From contig NZ_BJOC01000024.1 in the NCBI RefSeq assembly GCF_006540005.1, forward strand, positions 1 through 60,494: a stretch of 60,494 nt of DNA, given 5' to 3'. Source of the stretch: Halomonas halmophila. GTDB taxonomy: Bacteria > Pseudomonadota > Gammaproteobacteria > Pseudomonadales > Halomonadaceae. Position numbers and translations under genes: made by a program. Of the stretch, positions 1-9,932 are shown piece after piece. The notes beneath the pieces were generated by a model. It was not told the DNA's origin. It saw only the letters and a list, made by a program, of their open reading frames with translations, and did not search any database. Position 1 is the stretch's first letter, and each line of letters starts with the position of its first letter.

Positions 1-60
1 GGGAGTTCCCGGGCAGGCAGCATCTACCATGGCGACAATGGCGTGTGTTAGAGCGGCCGG

Positions 61-310
61 GGCGGGAAGTCGGATGAGGGAAGAAGGAAGAGGTAAGAGG
101 TAAGAGCTGGAAGCTGGAAGCTGGAAGTGGCGAGCAGCGATAAACGAGAAGCGAGCGGCGAGAAACGAGCGGTTGGAAGCAGGCCGCGGGACGGGTGCCG
201 GGAAGTTAGATGAGGGAAGAAGGAAGAAGGAAGAGGGAAGAGCTGGAAGCTGGAAGTGGCGTGGTGCGAGCGGCGAGTGGCGAGAAACGAGAAACGAGCA
301 GCGAGAAACG
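61..310. repeat. purine-rich 7-bp-period repeats
   Basis: No gene is visible in the first 466 bases. This stretch is built from short units such as GGAAGAA, GGAAGCT and ACGAGAA that recur with a 7-base period. A longer block (GATGAGGGAAGAAGGAAG... to GCTGGAAGTGGCG) occurs twice, starting near 74 and near 209, so the array has also duplicated as a block. No ORF here has family resemblance. Confidence 0.8.
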
Positions 311-353
311 GGCTGTTGGAAGCATGGCGAGAGACGAGCTGCGTGTAGCGTGC

Positions 354-458
354 AGCTCGTAACTCGTGGCTCGTAACTCGTGGCTCGTAACTCGTGGCTC
401 GTAACTCGTGGCTCGTAACTCGTGGCTCGTGGCTCGTGGCTCGTGGCTCGTGGCTCGT
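354..458. repeat. 15 tandem heptads, consensus RRCTCGT
   Basis: There are fifteen consecutive 7-mers. AACTCGT and GGCTCGT alternate for most of the array, then GGCTCGT repeats alone at the right end. The array stops just short of the ppiD stop codon at 467. The ACGAGNN units to its left are the reverse complement of the same heptad, so the transcript could fold back on itself. Confidence 0.9.
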
Positions 459-466
459 GACGCGGG

Positions 467-2287
467 TTAGAAGCGTTTGATTTCAGCGTTGTTGCGGAGG
501 TATTCCAGCAGTCCGCTGACGGCGGCTTGGGCGCGTAGTTGCTGGGTCATGCGGCTGATCATGGTTTTACTCTGCTCGTTGACCTGCCCTTCGCTGACCT
601 CGTCGAGGGCGATCAGGACGACACGCTGACCATCGACGGCCTGGCCGTAGACGCTCTGTTCGCCTTCGGGATGCGGCAACCTGAACGCTTGCTGGACCAC
701 GGGCTGGGCGACCGAGGTGTCATCCTGACGGCTGAGGGAGTCGACCTCTTGCCAGTCGACCGAGACCGCTTCGCCGGAACGCAGTGCCTCGATCATGTTC
801 TTGGCCTTGGCCTGAAGCGCTTCCACTGTCTTTTGCGCCTTCACCGCCTGGGTCACCTGCTGACGTACGTCCTCGAGCGGCAGGGTCGTGGCCTCACGAT
901 GGTCCAGGGCCCTCAGGACCATGCGACGATCCTCGCCGAGCTCGATGACTTCACTGTTGAAGCCCTCCTCGATGACATCCGGCGAGAAGGCACGCTCCAT
1001 GACACCCGGCTCGGAGAGCACACCGGAGGCTTCATTGCGACTCACCCAACCGGTCGTCTTCCGCTCGAGGTCGAGCGACTCGGCGACACTCTGCAGGTTC
1101 CTGGCGGAGAAGCTTTCATCGATCAGGCGCTGGGCCCGTTCGTCGAACTTATTGGCGACTTGCTGCTGCGCTACCTGCTCGGCCAGGCGGTCACGCGATT
1201 CCTCGAAGGACGGGCGATCGAGCTCGGTGACCTTGATCAGGTGCAGGGCGTCGTCGGTCTCGACGATGCTCGATACCTGACCTTCGTCGAGACCGAAGGC
1301 TGCCTCCTCGAAGGCTTGGCCGAAGAAGCCGCGGCTGATGATACCCAGGTCTCCACCTTTGCCACTGGTGGACGCATCATCGGAATATTCGGCCGCCAGC
1401 TCGGCGAAGGATGCCCCGCTGGACAGCTCCTGGCGCACTTTTTCGAGACGCGTACGCGCTTCCTGCAGGGTACGCTGATCACCGTAGTTGACCATGATAT
1501 GCGAGACACGCCGATCGGCATCGGCGGCCTCTTCGTTCCAGGCCTGACGTAGTTGTTCTTCACTGACCTCGACCTGGTCCGCCATGCGCTGACGGTCGAG
1601 CACGACATAGGCCAGCTTGACCTGCTCGGGGCGCTGGTACTGATCGGCATGCGCCTCATAGTAGGCCTGCCGGTCTTCATCGCTGACCTCGGGCTGGCTT
1701 TCCAGGTCCTCGGCGGTCAGGGCATGGTGACGGAAGCTGCGCGTCTGGCTGCGCAGGGCCGCCAGGCGCTGCTGTTCGCTATCCAGGGAGAACGCACTGG
1801 CGGCCAGACCCTGCTGAAGTTGATTACGCTTCATGTCGGACCGCAACTGGTCGCGGAAGGCCAGCGGCGTAAATCCGGCCTGGCGCAGCCGACGCTGAAA
1901 CAGCTCTTGGGAGAAGTTGCCGTCCTGATCCTGGAATTGGGGCAGGTTGACGATCAGTTGGTCGATCTGAGTCTCGGACAGATGCAGGCCGCCCTCTTCG
2001 GCGTACTGGATCATCAAGCGCTCGGTGATCAGCCTGTCGAGCATTTGCGCGCGAAACTCGCGCTCCTGCTCCGGCGGCACCTGACCGCTGCGAATGGCGC
2101 GCTGCACCTCGAGCTCAAGCTGCTGGCGGGGAATGGACTCGCCATTGACGGTGGCTACATCGTTGCCGTCATTGCCCAGCAGACCGATCAGCGAATCGGC
2201 CCCGAACAGGCCCATGGCAACCACCACGGCACCGATGATGATCTTGGCGCCCCAGCTCGCGGAGCGGTCACGAATACTTTGCAGCAT
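467..2287 (-). CDS. ppiD: periplasmic folding chaperone PpiD (SurA/parvulin type)
   Basis: A 606-residue membrane-anchored periplasmic chaperone that handles outer-membrane and exported proteins as they leave the translocon. I chose the start at 2287 because MLQSIRDRS is the usual PpiD N-terminus; an upstream in-frame Met would add 19 unlike residues. A single transmembrane helix follows at about residues 17-38 (IIIGAVVVAMGLFG). Next come a SurA-like N-terminal domain and one parvulin domain (about 260-360, with VSHIMV, GGDLG and FGQAFEEAAF). Length matches the family. It lies at the end of the tig-clpP-clpX-lon-hupB block, the usual gammaproteobacterial order. Confidence 0.95.
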   Translation of the reverse strand: MLQSIRDRSASWGAKIIIGAVVVAMGLFGADSLIGLLGNDGNDVATVNGESIPRQQLELEVQRAIRSGQVPPEQEREFRAQMLDRLITERLMIQYAEEGGLHLSETQIDQLIVNLPQFQDQDGNFSQELFQRRLRQAGFTPLAFRDQLRSDMKRNQLQQGLAASAFSLDSEQQRLAALRSQTRSFRHHALTAEDLESQPEVSDEDRQAYYEAHADQYQRPEQVKLAYVVLDRQRMADQVEVSEEQLRQAWNEEAADADRRVSHIMVNYGDQRTLQEARTRLEKVRQELSSGASFAELAAEYSDDASTSGKGGDLGIISRGFFGQAFEEAAFGLDEGQVSSIVETDDALHLIKVTELDRPSFEESRDRLAEQVAQQQVANKFDERAQRLIDESFSARNLQSVAESLDLERKTTGWVSRNEASGVLSEPGVMERAFSPDVIEEGFNSEVIELGEDRRMVLRALDHREATTLPLEDVRQQVTQAVKAQKTVEALQAKAKNMIEALRSGEAVSVDWQEVDSLSRQDDTSVAQPVVQQAFRLPHPEGEQSVYGQAVDGQRVVLIALDEVSEGQVNEQSKTMISRMTQQLRAQAAVSGLLEYLRNNAEIKRF

Positions 2288-2416
2288 GCAAGCCTCGGCT
2301 GTATGAAAAGTGTCTGATCGCGTCACATTATACGCATCAGGCAAGGCCTGGCGACCTTAGGTGGGCAGACGGATCATGTCGTTCTGTTGCTGGGCAGCAC
2401 GCCCGAGCGCTACAGA

Positions 2417-2453
2417 TAAAAAAACGGGCGCACCGCCATGCGATGCGCCCGTT
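2417..2453 (-). terminator. intrinsic terminator of hupB
   Basis: On the minus strand a GC-rich stem (ACGGGCGC pairing with GCGCCCGT) is followed by seven T residues, directly after the hupB stop codon. Confidence 0.85.
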
Positions 2454-2493
2454 CGGGACTCGAAGTCAACGGTGATCGACGCGGGGCGATACC

Positions 2494-2766
2494 TTAGTTG
2501 ACGGAATCCTTCAATGCCTTGCCAGCCTTGAAACTCGGCACCTTGGCAGCACTGATCTGGATCGGCTCGCCGGTCTGCGGGTTACGACCGGTGCGCGCTG
2601 CACGCTCCTTGACCGTAAAAGTACCAAAACCCACCAAGGAAACGCTATCGCCCTTCTTCAGGCTATCGGCCACGGTGTCCACCATGGCATCCAGAGCGCG
2701 CGAGGCAGCGGCTTTAGGGATATCGGCAGACGCGGCAATGGCTTCGATCAGCTCGGATTTATTCAC
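2494..2766 (-). CDS. hupB: DNA-binding protein HU-beta
   Basis: A 90-residue histone-like protein that bends DNA and compacts the nucleoid. The start [11 protein letters not shown], the GFGTF motif and the DNA-binding arm [12 protein letters not shown] are typical of HU, and the length is exactly that of the family. It sits between lon and ppiD, its standard place in gammaproteobacteria, and has its own terminator downstream. The beta assignment rests on this neighbourhood. Confidence 0.97.
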   Translation of the reverse strand: MNKSELIEAIAASADIPKAAASRALDAMVDTVADSLKKGDSVSLVGFGTFTVKERAARTGRNPQTGEPIQISAAKVPSFKAGKALKDSVN

Positions 2767-2899
2767 ACTTCACCCCTTGACTGTTTCGTAAATTAACTCT
2801 ACTCAGCGAGACTTACGGCTGAATGACGCAATCACGGCATAGCGCTAGTTTATAGCAATGCAGTGAAAGATGTGTCAAGCGACCATCCCTGATAATCCC

Positions 2900-2931
2900 C
2901 ATCATGCCGGGATTTTTGGCCCGGCATGATG
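2900..2931. repeat. 12-bp perfect inverted repeat between lon and hupB
   Basis: CATCATGCCGGG and its exact complement are separated by 8 bases. The hairpin follows the lon stop codon at the distance of a terminator, but neither strand has a T run after the stem, so a classical intrinsic terminator is not clear. Confidence 0.6.
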
Positions 2932-2942
2932 ATGGAAAAACG

Positions 2943-5351
2943 TCAGTGTGTACTGATCATTGATTGAGTAGAAGCAACATCTTCTGCTCGGGTATCGTTG
3001 TTATCCGAAATCGTCTTTTCGGTCAACGCCACATCAAGGACCTCATCAATCCAGCGCACTGGCCTGATATCCAGTGCATCCTTGATGTTGTCCGGCACTT
3101 CCTTGAGATCCCGCCGGTTCTCTTCGGGAATCAGCACGGTCTTTATACCACCACGCCTGGCCGCCAGCAATTTCTCCTTCAGGCCACCGATCGGCAGGAC
3201 CTCACCGCGCAGGTTGACCTCGCCGGTCATGGCCACGTCACAGCGCACCGGACGCCCGGTGTAGGCCGAGATCATGGCGGTGACCATGGCGATGCCGGCA
3301 CTGGGGCCATCCTTGGGCGTGGCGCCCTCGGGGACGTGAATGTGCAGGTCTTCCTTCTCGAAGCGCTCCGGATCGACGCCCAGCGAAATGGCCCGGGCAC
3401 GCACCACGGTCTGGGCGGCACTGACCGACTCCTTCATGACGTCGCCCAGCGAGCCGGTCTTGTCGAGACGCCCCTTGCCGGGGGTGACCACCGACTCGAT
3501 GTTGAGCAGCTCGCCGCCCACCGAGGTCCAGGCCAGGCCGGTAACGCGCCCGACCTGGTCTTCCTGGTCGGCCAGGCCATAGCTGTAGCGACGCACGCCG
3601 GCATACTCCTCGATGTCGGCAGCGGACAGGTGATCCGGCGCAAGGGCACCTTCCTTGCCTTCCTGCTCGAGGCGCTTGCGCAGTACCTTGCGGCAGACCT
3701 TGGCGATCTGGCGTTCGAGTTCACGCACGCCGGCTTCGCGGCTGTAATAGCGGATCAGCTCCAGCAGCGCCTCATCGGAGAGGGTCAGTTCCTCGGCCTT
3801 GAAGCCATTGGCCTTGAGCTGCTTGGGCACCAGATAGCGACGCGCGATGGCCAGCTTTTCGTCTTCGGTATAGCCCGGCAGACGAATCACTTCCATGCGG
3901 TCGAGCAGCGGCCCGGGGATGTTCATCGAGTTGGCGGTGCAGATGAACAGGGTCTCGGACAGGTCGTAATCGAGCTCGAGGTAGTGGTCGCTGAACTTGT
4001 CGTTCTGCTCGGGATCGAGCACTTCCAGCAGCGCCGAGGACGGATCGCCCCGGTGGTCCATGCCGACCTTGTCGACCTCGTCGAGCAGGAACAACGGGTT
4101 CTTGACCCCGGCCTTGCTCATGCGCTGGACCATCTTGCCGGGCAGCGAGCCGATGTAGGTACGGCGATGGCCGCGGATTTCGGACTCATCGCGCACACCG
4201 CCCAGTGCCAGGCGTACATACTTGCGGTTGGTGGCACGCGCAATCGACTGGCCGAGCGATGTCTTGCCGACCCCGGGCGGACCGACCAGGCAGAGTACCG
4301 GGCCCTTGAGTTTCTTGACGCGCTTCTGCACCGCCAGGTACTCGAGGATGCGTTCCTTGACCTCCTCGAGGCCATGGTGATCCTCGTCGAGCACCTTCTG
4401 GGCATGCTGGATGTCGTGGCGCACACGGGTGCGCTTCTTCCAGGGCACCGCGGTCAGCCAGTCCAGATAGGAGCGCACCACCGTGGCTTCGGCCGAGGAC
4501 GGCGACATCATGCGCAGCTTGCTGAGCTCCTGACGGGCCTTCTCGGCGGCCTCCTTGGGCATGCCGGATTCGTCGATGGCCTGCTCGTACTTGTCCGCCT
4601 CGTTGGGGACGTTCTCGAGCTCGCCCATCTCCTTCTGGATGGCCTTCATCTGCTCGTTGAGATAATACTCGCGCTGGGACTTCTCCATCTGGTCCTTGAC
4701 GCGCGAACGGATGCGCTTCTCGACCTGCAGCAGGTCGATCTCGGACTCGATCTGCGCCATGAGATGTTCGACGCGATCGCGTACGCGATCCATCTCGAGC
4801 AGCTGCTGCTTGTCGTCGATCTTCAACGACAGATGCGCACAGATGGTATCGACCAGCCGGCTCGGGTCCTCAATACCCGACAGCGAGTTCAGCACCTCGT
4901 TGGGCACCTTCTTGGACATCTTGACGTACTGCTCGAACTGATTGAGCAGCACGCGCACCAGGGACTCCTGCTCGCGCTCGGTCAGCGGCTCGCTCTCGCG
5001 CAGCACTACCTCGGCACGGCTGTAGCCCTCCTCGACGACCTGGATATCACGGATGTCGGCCCGCGACTCGCCTTCGATGAGCACCTTGACGGTGCCATCG
5101 GGCAGCTTGAGAAGCTGCATGATCTCGGCCACGGTGCCGATCGAGAACAGATCCTCGTTATCCGGTTCGTCCTTGCTGGCTTCACGCTGCGCCACGAGGA
5201 GCACGCGTTTGTCGGTTTCCATCGCCGTCTCCAGCGCCTGGATCGACTTTTCCCGGCCGACGAACAACGGAATGACCATTTGCGGGTAGACGACCACGTC
5301 CCGCAGCGGCAAAAGGGGCAGACTCTGGGTCTGTTCGGCGTTCTGCTGCAT
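2943..5351 (-). CDS. lon: ATP-dependent protease Lon
   Basis: An 802-residue AAA+ serine protease that degrades misfolded and regulatory proteins in the cytoplasm. The substrate-binding LON domain is at about 10-205, a coiled-coil region follows, and the AAA+ module carries Walker [10 protein letters not shown] and the [11 protein letters not shown]alker B. The C-terminal protease domain has the Ser-Lys dyad, S684 in GPSAG and K727 in GGLKEKLL. The C-terminal tail is short and polar. A probable sigma-32 promoter lies just upstream (5392-5418). Confidence 0.98.
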   Translation of the reverse strand: MQQNAEQTQSLPLLPLRDVVVYPQMVIPLFVGREKSIQALETAMETDKRVLLVAQREASKDEPDNEDLFSIGTVAEIMQLLKLPDGTVKVLIEGESRADIRDIQVVEEGYSRAEVVLRESEPLTEREQESLVRVLLNQFEQYVKMSKKVPNEVLNSLSGIEDPSRLVDTICAHLSLKIDDKQQLLEMDRVRDRVEHLMAQIESEIDLLQVEKRIRSRVKDQMEKSQREYYLNEQMKAIQKEMGELENVPNEADKYEQAIDESGMPKEAAEKARQELSKLRMMSPSSAEATVVRSYLDWLTAVPWKKRTRVRHDIQHAQKVLDEDHHGLEEVKERILEYLAVQKRVKKLKGPVLCLVGPPGVGKTSLGQSIARATNRKYVRLALGGVRDESEIRGHRRTYIGSLPGKMVQRMSKAGVKNPLFLLDEVDKVGMDHRGDPSSALLEVLDPEQNDKFSDHYLELDYDLSETLFICTANSMNIPGPLLDRMEVIRLPGYTEDEKLAIARRYLVPKQLKANGFKAEELTLSDEALLELIRYYSREAGVRELERQIAKVCRKVLRKRLEQEGKEGALAPDHLSAADIEEYAGVRRYSYGLADQEDQVGRVTGLAWTSVGGELLNIESVVTPGKGRLDKTGSLGDVMKESVSAAQTVVRARAISLGVDPERFEKEDLHIHVPEGATPKDGPSAGIAMVTAMISAYTGRPVRCDVAMTGEVNLRGEVLPIGGLKEKLLAARRGGIKTVLIPEENRRDLKEVPDNIKDALDIRPVRWIDEVLDVALTEKTISDNNDTRAEDVASTQSMISTH

Positions 5352-5391
5352 CGCAGACGATCCTCAAACGATTCGGGTGAATACCCAAGGG

Positions 5392-5418
5392 ATGGGGGCG
5401 ATCCCCCGACATTGCAAG
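5392..5418 (-). promoter_or_regulatory. probable heat-shock (sigma-32) promoter of lon
   Basis: On the minus strand CTTGCAA is followed 14 bases later by CCCCATCC. This is close to the sigma-32 pattern CTTGAAA / CCCCATNT, about 40 bases before the lon start. Heat control of lon is established in relatives; here it is inferred from the motif. Confidence 0.6.
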
Positions 5419-5440
5419 GTCGGGGCAACGGCACGACATA

Positions 5441-5465
5441 GAAAAGGGCCGCTGAGCGGCCCTTG
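5441..5465 (-). terminator. terminator-like hairpin between clpX and lon
   Basis: A 9-bp perfect stem (AAGGGCCGC / GCGGCCCTT) with a 3-base loop and a short TTTTC tail on the minus strand, after the clpX stop. The weak T run suggests partial termination. Confidence 0.6.
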
Positions 5466-5521
5466 TGATGACGACTCCCCGAGCATGTCCGGGCGGGTCA
5501 GGGAGCGACCACCCGGCCTGA

Positions 5522-6796
5522 CTAGCCGTCGGTACCGTCGACGCGTGATTCCTCTTGCGAATAGATCAACAAGGGTTCGCTCTCCCCGGTGACCACCGAG
5601 GCGTCGATGACGACCTTGGAGACCCCTTCGACCGTCGGAATCTCGTACATGGTGTCGAGCAGCACGGACTCCAGAATCGAGCGCAAGCCGCGCGCGCCGG
5701 TATTGCGCTCCATGGCCTTGTTGGCCACGGCGCGCAGCGCGTCCTCGCGGAAGTCGAGTTCGACGTTCTCGAGCTCGAACAGACGCGAGTACTGCTTGAT
5801 CAGCGAGTTCTTCGGCTCGGTGAGGATCTGCACCAGGGCATCCTCGGACAGCTCGGTCAGGGTCGCGATGGCCGGCAGACGACCGACGAACTCGGGAATC
5901 AGGCCGAACTTGACCAGGTCTTCCGGCTGCACGTCGAGCAGCAGGTCGCCAAAGCCCTTGGTTTCGTCCTTGCCCTTGACCTCGGCATTGAAGCCGATGC
6001 CGCCCTGCTCGGCACGGTCACGAATGACCTTGTCGAGCCCGGCGAAGGCACCACCAACGATGAACAGCATGTTGGTGGTATCCACCTGCAGGAATTCCTG
6101 CTGCGGATGCTTGCGGCCGCCCTGGGGCGGTACCTGGGCCGTGGTGCCCTCGATCAGCTTGAGCAGTGCCTGCTGGACGCCCTCGCCCGAGACATCCCGG
6201 GTGATAGAGGGGTTGTCCGACTTGCGCGAGATCTTGTCGATCTCGTCGATGTAGACAATGCCGCGCTGGGCCTTCTCGACATCGTACTCGCACTTCTGCA
6301 GCAGCTTCTGGATGATGTTCTCGACATCCTCGCCGACATAGCCCGCTTCGGTGAGCGTGGTGGCATCGGCGATGGTGAAGGGAACATTGAGCAGACGCGC
6401 CAGGGTCTCGGCCAACAGTGTCTTGCCGCTACCCGTGGGACCGATCAGTAGGATGTTCGACTTACCGAGCTCGACTTCATCCTTGGTGCCATAGCGCAGG
6501 CGCTTGTAATGGTTGTAGACCGCCACGGACAGCACCATCTTGGCGCGATCCTGGCCGATCACATAGTCATCGAGAGTGTGACGAATTTCGCGCGGGGCGG
6601 GCAGGCGCTCCTCATCGCTCTCGGCATCGGCATCGAGAACTTCCTCGCGAATGATGTCGTTGCACAGGTCGACACACTCATCGCAGATATATACGGACGG
6701 ACCGGCAATCAGCTTGCGCACTTCGTTCTGGTTCTTGCCACAGAACGAGCAGTACAGCAGCTTGCCGTCTTCGTCCTTGCCTTTGCCGTCGGCCAT
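5522..6796 (-). CDS. clpX: ClpXP unfoldase subunit ClpX
   Basis: A 424-residue AAA+ unfoldase that feeds tagged substrates to ClpP. The N-terminal zinc-binding domain has the four cysteines of CSFCGKNQ and ICDECVDLC. The AAA+ core has Walker A GPTGSGKT, Walker [10 protein letters not shown] and the ClpP-contacting IGF loop (GIGFNAEV). Length equals E. coli ClpX. It follows clpP by 76 bases and is probably cotranscribed with it. Confidence 0.98.
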   Translation of the reverse strand: MADGKGKDEDGKLLYCSFCGKNQNEVRKLIAGPSVYICDECVDLCNDIIREEVLDADAESDEERLPAPREIRHTLDDYVIGQDRAKMVLSVAVYNHYKRLRYGTKDEVELGKSNILLIGPTGSGKTLLAETLARLLNVPFTIADATTLTEAGYVGEDVENIIQKLLQKCEYDVEKAQRGIVYIDEIDKISRKSDNPSITRDVSGEGVQQALLKLIEGTTAQVPPQGGRKHPQQEFLQVDTTNMLFIVGGAFAGLDKVIRDRAEQGGIGFNAEVKGKDETKGFGDLLLDVQPEDLVKFGLIPEFVGRLPAIATLTELSEDALVQILTEPKNSLIKQYSRLFELENVELDFREDALRAVANKAMERNTGARGLRSILESVLLDTMYEIPTVEGVSKVVIDASVVTGESEPLLIYSQEESRVDGTDG

Positions 6797-6872
6797 TCGC
6801 GTACCTCTCTCGCAGCGGCGGCCCGCAGGCCACCGTGAATCACGTAGTCAAAGCGTGGTGAGTTTCACGCTA

Positions 6873-7493
6873 TCAGGATGTCGGCCGCTTATCCAGCACG
6901 GCGTCGATCAGGCCATATTCGGCGGCCTGCTCGCCGTTCATGAAGTTGTCGCGGTCGGTATCCTTGGCAATCGTCTCGAACTCCTGGCCGGTGTGATGGG
7001 CCAGGATCTGGTTCAGGCGCTCGCGGATGCCGAGAATCTCGCGGGTGTGGATCTCGATGTCCGACGCCTGACCCTGGTAACCGCCGAGCGGCTGATGGAT
7101 CATCATCCGCGAATTCGGCAGGCAGTAGCGCTTGCCGTGGGCGCCACCGGCCAGCAACAGGGCCCCCATGCTCGCCGCCTGCCCGATGCAGACGGTGGAC
7201 ACATCGGGTTTGATGAACTGCATGGTGTCGTAGACCGACATGCCCGCCGTGACGGAGCCACCCGGCGAATTGATATACAGGTGGATGTCCTTGTCAGGGT
7301 TCTCGGACTCCAGGAACAGCAACTGCGCCACCAGCAGGTTGGCCGTGTAGTCCTCGACCGGGCCAACCATGAAGATCACGCGCTCCTTGAGCAGGCGCGA
7401 GTAGATGTCGTAGGACCGCTCGCCCCGTGCGCTCTGCTCGACCACCATGGGCACCAGGCCGCCGGCGGATTGGATATCGATGTCGTTACTCAT
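6873..7493 (-). CDS. clpP: ATP-dependent Clp protease proteolytic subunit ClpP
   Basis: A 206-residue serine peptidase that forms the tetradecameric barrel used by ClpX. The catalytic serine is S108 in GQAASMGA and the histidine is H133 in MIHQPLGG; a conserved Asp follows in the TDRDNFM segment. The N-terminus keeps a short propeptide as in E. coli. It is encoded between tig and clpX, the usual order. Confidence 0.98.
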   Translation of the reverse strand: MSNDIDIQSAGGLVPMVVEQSARGERSYDIYSRLLKERVIFMVGPVEDYTANLLVAQLLFLESENPDKDIHLYINSPGGSVTAGMSVYDTMQFIKPDVSTVCIGQAASMGALLLAGGAHGKRYCLPNSRMMIHQPLGGYQGQASDIEIHTREILGIRERLNQILAHHTGQEFETIAKDTDRDNFMNGEQAAEYGLIDAVLDKRPTS

Positions 7494-7577
7494 CTGGGTG
7501 ATGTCCTTGCATCCGATGTATGGGATCGGCGGCTGATTCCCCGCCCGGCTTGCCGCCGAGCGGGTTCACGAGGGGGA

Positions 7578-8930
7578 TCAAGCCTGGCTTTGCTCGGCTT
7601 CTTCCTCGGCTTCCTCTTCACCACCTTGCTGCTGAGCCGCGGCGAGCGCTTCCTGATAGCTCATCTCGACGTCGTTGACGGTGGCCTGCTCGAGCAGGAT
7701 ATCGACGCCCTTCTCTTCCAGGACGGCCGACTTGACCTGATTCTTCATCTCGTCGTTGCCCATGTAGTACTCGACGACCTGCTCGGGCTCCTGATACTGC
7801 TGAGCGAGTTCCTCGACCTTGGCCTTGATCTCGTCGTCGCTGGCATCCAGCTCGTTGACCTTGATCACCTCGGCCAGCAGCAGGCCGATCTGCACGCGGC
7901 TCTTGGCCTGCTCGGCGAAGAGTTCATCGGGCAGCTGGCTGACGTCGAAGTCTTCGCCGAGACCGAACTGCTGGGCCGCCTGACGCTTGAGGCCATCGGT
8001 TTCCTGCTGGATCAGCGACTGCGGAACCTCGATATCATTGGCCTTCTTGAGCGCCTCGAGCACCTGCTGCTTGACACGGTTGTCGATGGCCTGGGTGGCC
8101 TCGCGCTTCATGTTGTTGGCGATTTCCTCGTGGAAACGCTCCAGGTCGCCGTCTTCCACACCGAACTGCTTGACGAACTCGGCGTCGACTTCCGGCAGCT
8201 CCTGCGCCTTGACGGTATGCACCTTGACCTTGAAGGTCGCTTCCTGGCCGGCCAGCTGCTCGGCCTGATAATCCTCGGGGAAGGTAACCTTGAGTTCCTT
8301 GTCCTCGCCGGCGCTGGCACCGATCAGCTGTTCCTCGAAGCCCGGGATGAAGCTGCCGGACCCGATGGTCAGCTCATGACCTTCGGCGCTGCCGCCCTCG
8401 AACGGCTCGTCGCCCAGGTAGCCCTGGAAGTCGATGATGACCTGATCGCCGTCTTCGGCTGCCCGCTCGACTTCCGCCCAGCCGGCATTCTGCTTGCGCA
8501 GGGTCTCGATCATCTCGGTCACGTCGGCATCGCTGACCTCGACGACCGGGCGCTCGACCTCGCTGCCCTCGATGGAGCTCAGGTCGATTTCCGGATAGAT
8601 CTCGAGGATGGCAGTGAACTCCAGGTCCTTGCCGGCCTCGTTGACCTCGGTCTCGATCTGCGGATTGCCGGCCGGGTTGAGGCTCTCATCGGTGATGGCA
8701 CGGACGTAACGCTCACGCATTACTTCGCCGACCACTTCGTTACGCACTTCGGCGCCGTAACGCTGGCGAACGACCGTCATGGGCACCCGGCCCTGACGGA
8801 AGCCGTTGATACGCACGCTCTTGGCGGCATCCTTGAGGCGGGTGTCCACGGCCTCGTCGATCTCGGCGGCGGGTACCTGCACTTTGACGCGGCGTTCAAT
8901 CTGGGAGGTCGTATCGACGGAAACTTGCAT
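7578..8930 (-). CDS. tig: trigger factor, ribosome-associated chaperone
   Basis: A 450-residue chaperone and prolyl isomerase that binds nascent chains at the ribosome exit tunnel. The N-terminal ribosome-binding domain carries the signature-like GFRQGRVP (family GFRxGKxP). The FKBP-like domain (about 155-245) follows, then the long helical C-terminal domain. The tail is rich in Glu, Gln and Ala, typical of halophiles. It is first in the block and likely transcribed from a promoter within 8931-9248. Confidence 0.97.
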   Translation of the reverse strand: MQVSVDTTSQIERRVKVQVPAAEIDEAVDTRLKDAAKSVRINGFRQGRVPMTVVRQRYGAEVRNEVVGEVMRERYVRAITDESLNPAGNPQIETEVNEAGKDLEFTAILEIYPEIDLSSIEGSEVERPVVEVSDADVTEMIETLRKQNAGWAEVERAAEDGDQVIIDFQGYLGDEPFEGGSAEGHELTIGSGSFIPGFEEQLIGASAGEDKELKVTFPEDYQAEQLAGQEATFKVKVHTVKAQELPEVDAEFVKQFGVEDGDLERFHEEIANNMKREATQAIDNRVKQQVLEALKKANDIEVPQSLIQQETDGLKRQAAQQFGLGEDFDVSQLPDELFAEQAKSRVQIGLLLAEVIKVNELDASDDEIKAKVEELAQQYQEPEQVVEYYMGNDEMKNQVKSAVLEEKGVDILLEQATVNDVEMSYQEALAAAQQQGGEEEAEEEAEQSQA

Positions 8931-9248
8931 GAATTGTCCTCTACACCGACAGGGGCGTTGGTTCTATGGAATAGCGTTAAAACATTCAGAGTGGGGATTC
9001 TATGAATCCCGCTACTCACTGGCAAGCGCCATGCCCGGACAAATAAGGGCGAATTCGCGTAATTCAAGGGCCACCCGACAAAAGAATGACGCTCAATGGC
9101 GTTGGCAAGCCCTGATATCGAGCACGAAACGGCACAGCGCTGATCATGGAAGGGTACGGCGCGAAACGCCAGTGCGTCGTGCATTGTCAGGCGATGCCGG
9201 GCATCACGAACGAGCACGAGGAGGAACTACACATACGAGGAAGGCAAA
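8931..9248. other. gap between tig and the tRNA operon
   Basis: No protein gene is supported here. It must hold the tig promoter on the minus strand. A small palindrome, GGATTCTATGAATCC, lies near 8996-9010. No clear terminator for the tRNA operon was seen. Confidence 0.5.
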
Positions 9249-9324
9249 TGGGGTGGATGATGGGGATCGAACCCACGACCACCGGAGCCACAATCCGGGG
9301 CTCTACCACTGAGCTACATCCACC
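9249..9324 (-). tRNA. tRNA-His (GTG), copy 2 in transcript order
   Basis: A cloverleaf with anticodon GTG, the extra G-1 diagnostic for tRNA-His (paired with C73) and an encoded CCA. It is almost identical to the copy 103 bases away and forms the end of the Pro-Arg-His-His operon. Confidence 0.97.
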
Positions 9325-9351
9325 ACTGCCTGAAACTGTCGTTGGGTGCGC

Positions 9352-9427
9352 TGGGGTGGACGATGGGGATCGAACCCACGACCACCGGAGCCACAATCCG
9401 GGGCTCTACCACTGAGCTACATCCACC
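9352..9427 (-). tRNA. tRNA-His (GTG), copy 1
   Basis: Second histidine tRNA with anticodon GTG, G-1 and CCA. It differs from its twin in one base of the acceptor stem 3' strand (CGTCCAC against CATCCAC), leaving a U-G wobble pair. The two copies arose by tandem duplication. Confidence 0.97.
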
Positions 9428-9526
9428 ACTGACACCAACGCATCACGACGCTAAGTAGCTGTCGTGACGGGGCAACTTGCACTGCCCACACTTGACTACT
9501 TCGAGCCGGGCCGAACTCACCTGGTA

Positions 9527-9603
9527 TGGCGCGCCCAGCAGGACTCGAACCTGCAACCTACGGCTTAGAAGGCCGTTGCTCTATCCGGTTGAGCTATGGG
9601 CGC
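9527..9603 (-). tRNA. tRNA-Arg (TCT)
   Basis: Cloverleaf with acceptor GCGCCCA/TGGGCGC, anticodon TCT (AGA/AGG codons), T arm GGTTCGAGTCC and encoded CCA. Confidence 0.97.
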
Positions 9604-9670
9604 ATCTTACGTACCCAGGCAACTTGCCGCAAGCCTGAATTGGAAAAAAGGCATTCCATTCATGAGCTTG

Positions 9671-9747
9671 TGGTCGGGGTGGAGGGATTCGAACCCCCGA
9701 CATCCTGCTCCCAAAGCAGGCGCGCTACCAAACTGCGCTACACCCCG
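9671..9747 (-). tRNA. tRNA-Pro (TGG)
   Basis: Cloverleaf with acceptor CGGGGTG/CACCCCG, anticodon TGG, and encoded CCA. It is first in the operon, right after the promoter. Confidence 0.97.
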
Positions 9748-9802
9748 CCGGCTCTTGCACGGCCCTGACGTACGCCGCAGAAGGCCCCGTCAAGCGCTGC
9801 GT

Positions 9803-9830
9803 ATTCTACGGAACTTTCCCTCTTCGTCAA
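9803..9830 (-). promoter_or_regulatory. sigma-70 promoter of the tRNA operon
   Basis: On the minus strand TTGACG is followed by 16 bases and TAGAAT, then a GC-rich discriminator as expected for stringently controlled tRNA promoters. It lies about 55 bases before tRNA-Pro. Confidence 0.75.
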
Positions 9831-9932
9831 GTCCGAATATCGCCCCTTGCGCTTTGCCTGGACGCCTGCTCATGAGAAAATCGCTGCCGTTTTCACGCCC
9901 CTTACATCCAATCGACCGCCAGAGGGAAGCCG

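Noticed and set aside
361..458. CRISPR-like array of direct repeats at the left end
   Set aside because: The units are 7 bases with no spacers; it is a simple tandem heptad array and no cas genes are present.
2964..5441. 825-codon open frame on the plus strand opposite lon
   Set aside because: It is the antisense frame of lon in high-GC DNA; it has no family motifs and no ribosome site, and lon itself is certain.
6651..9005. 784-codon plus-strand frame over clpP and tig
   Set aside because: It is an antisense shadow; the minus-strand genes are unmistakable.
9187..9396. short frames over the two tRNA-His genes
   Set aside because: They translate tRNA sequence; repeated peptides simply mirror the tRNA duplication.
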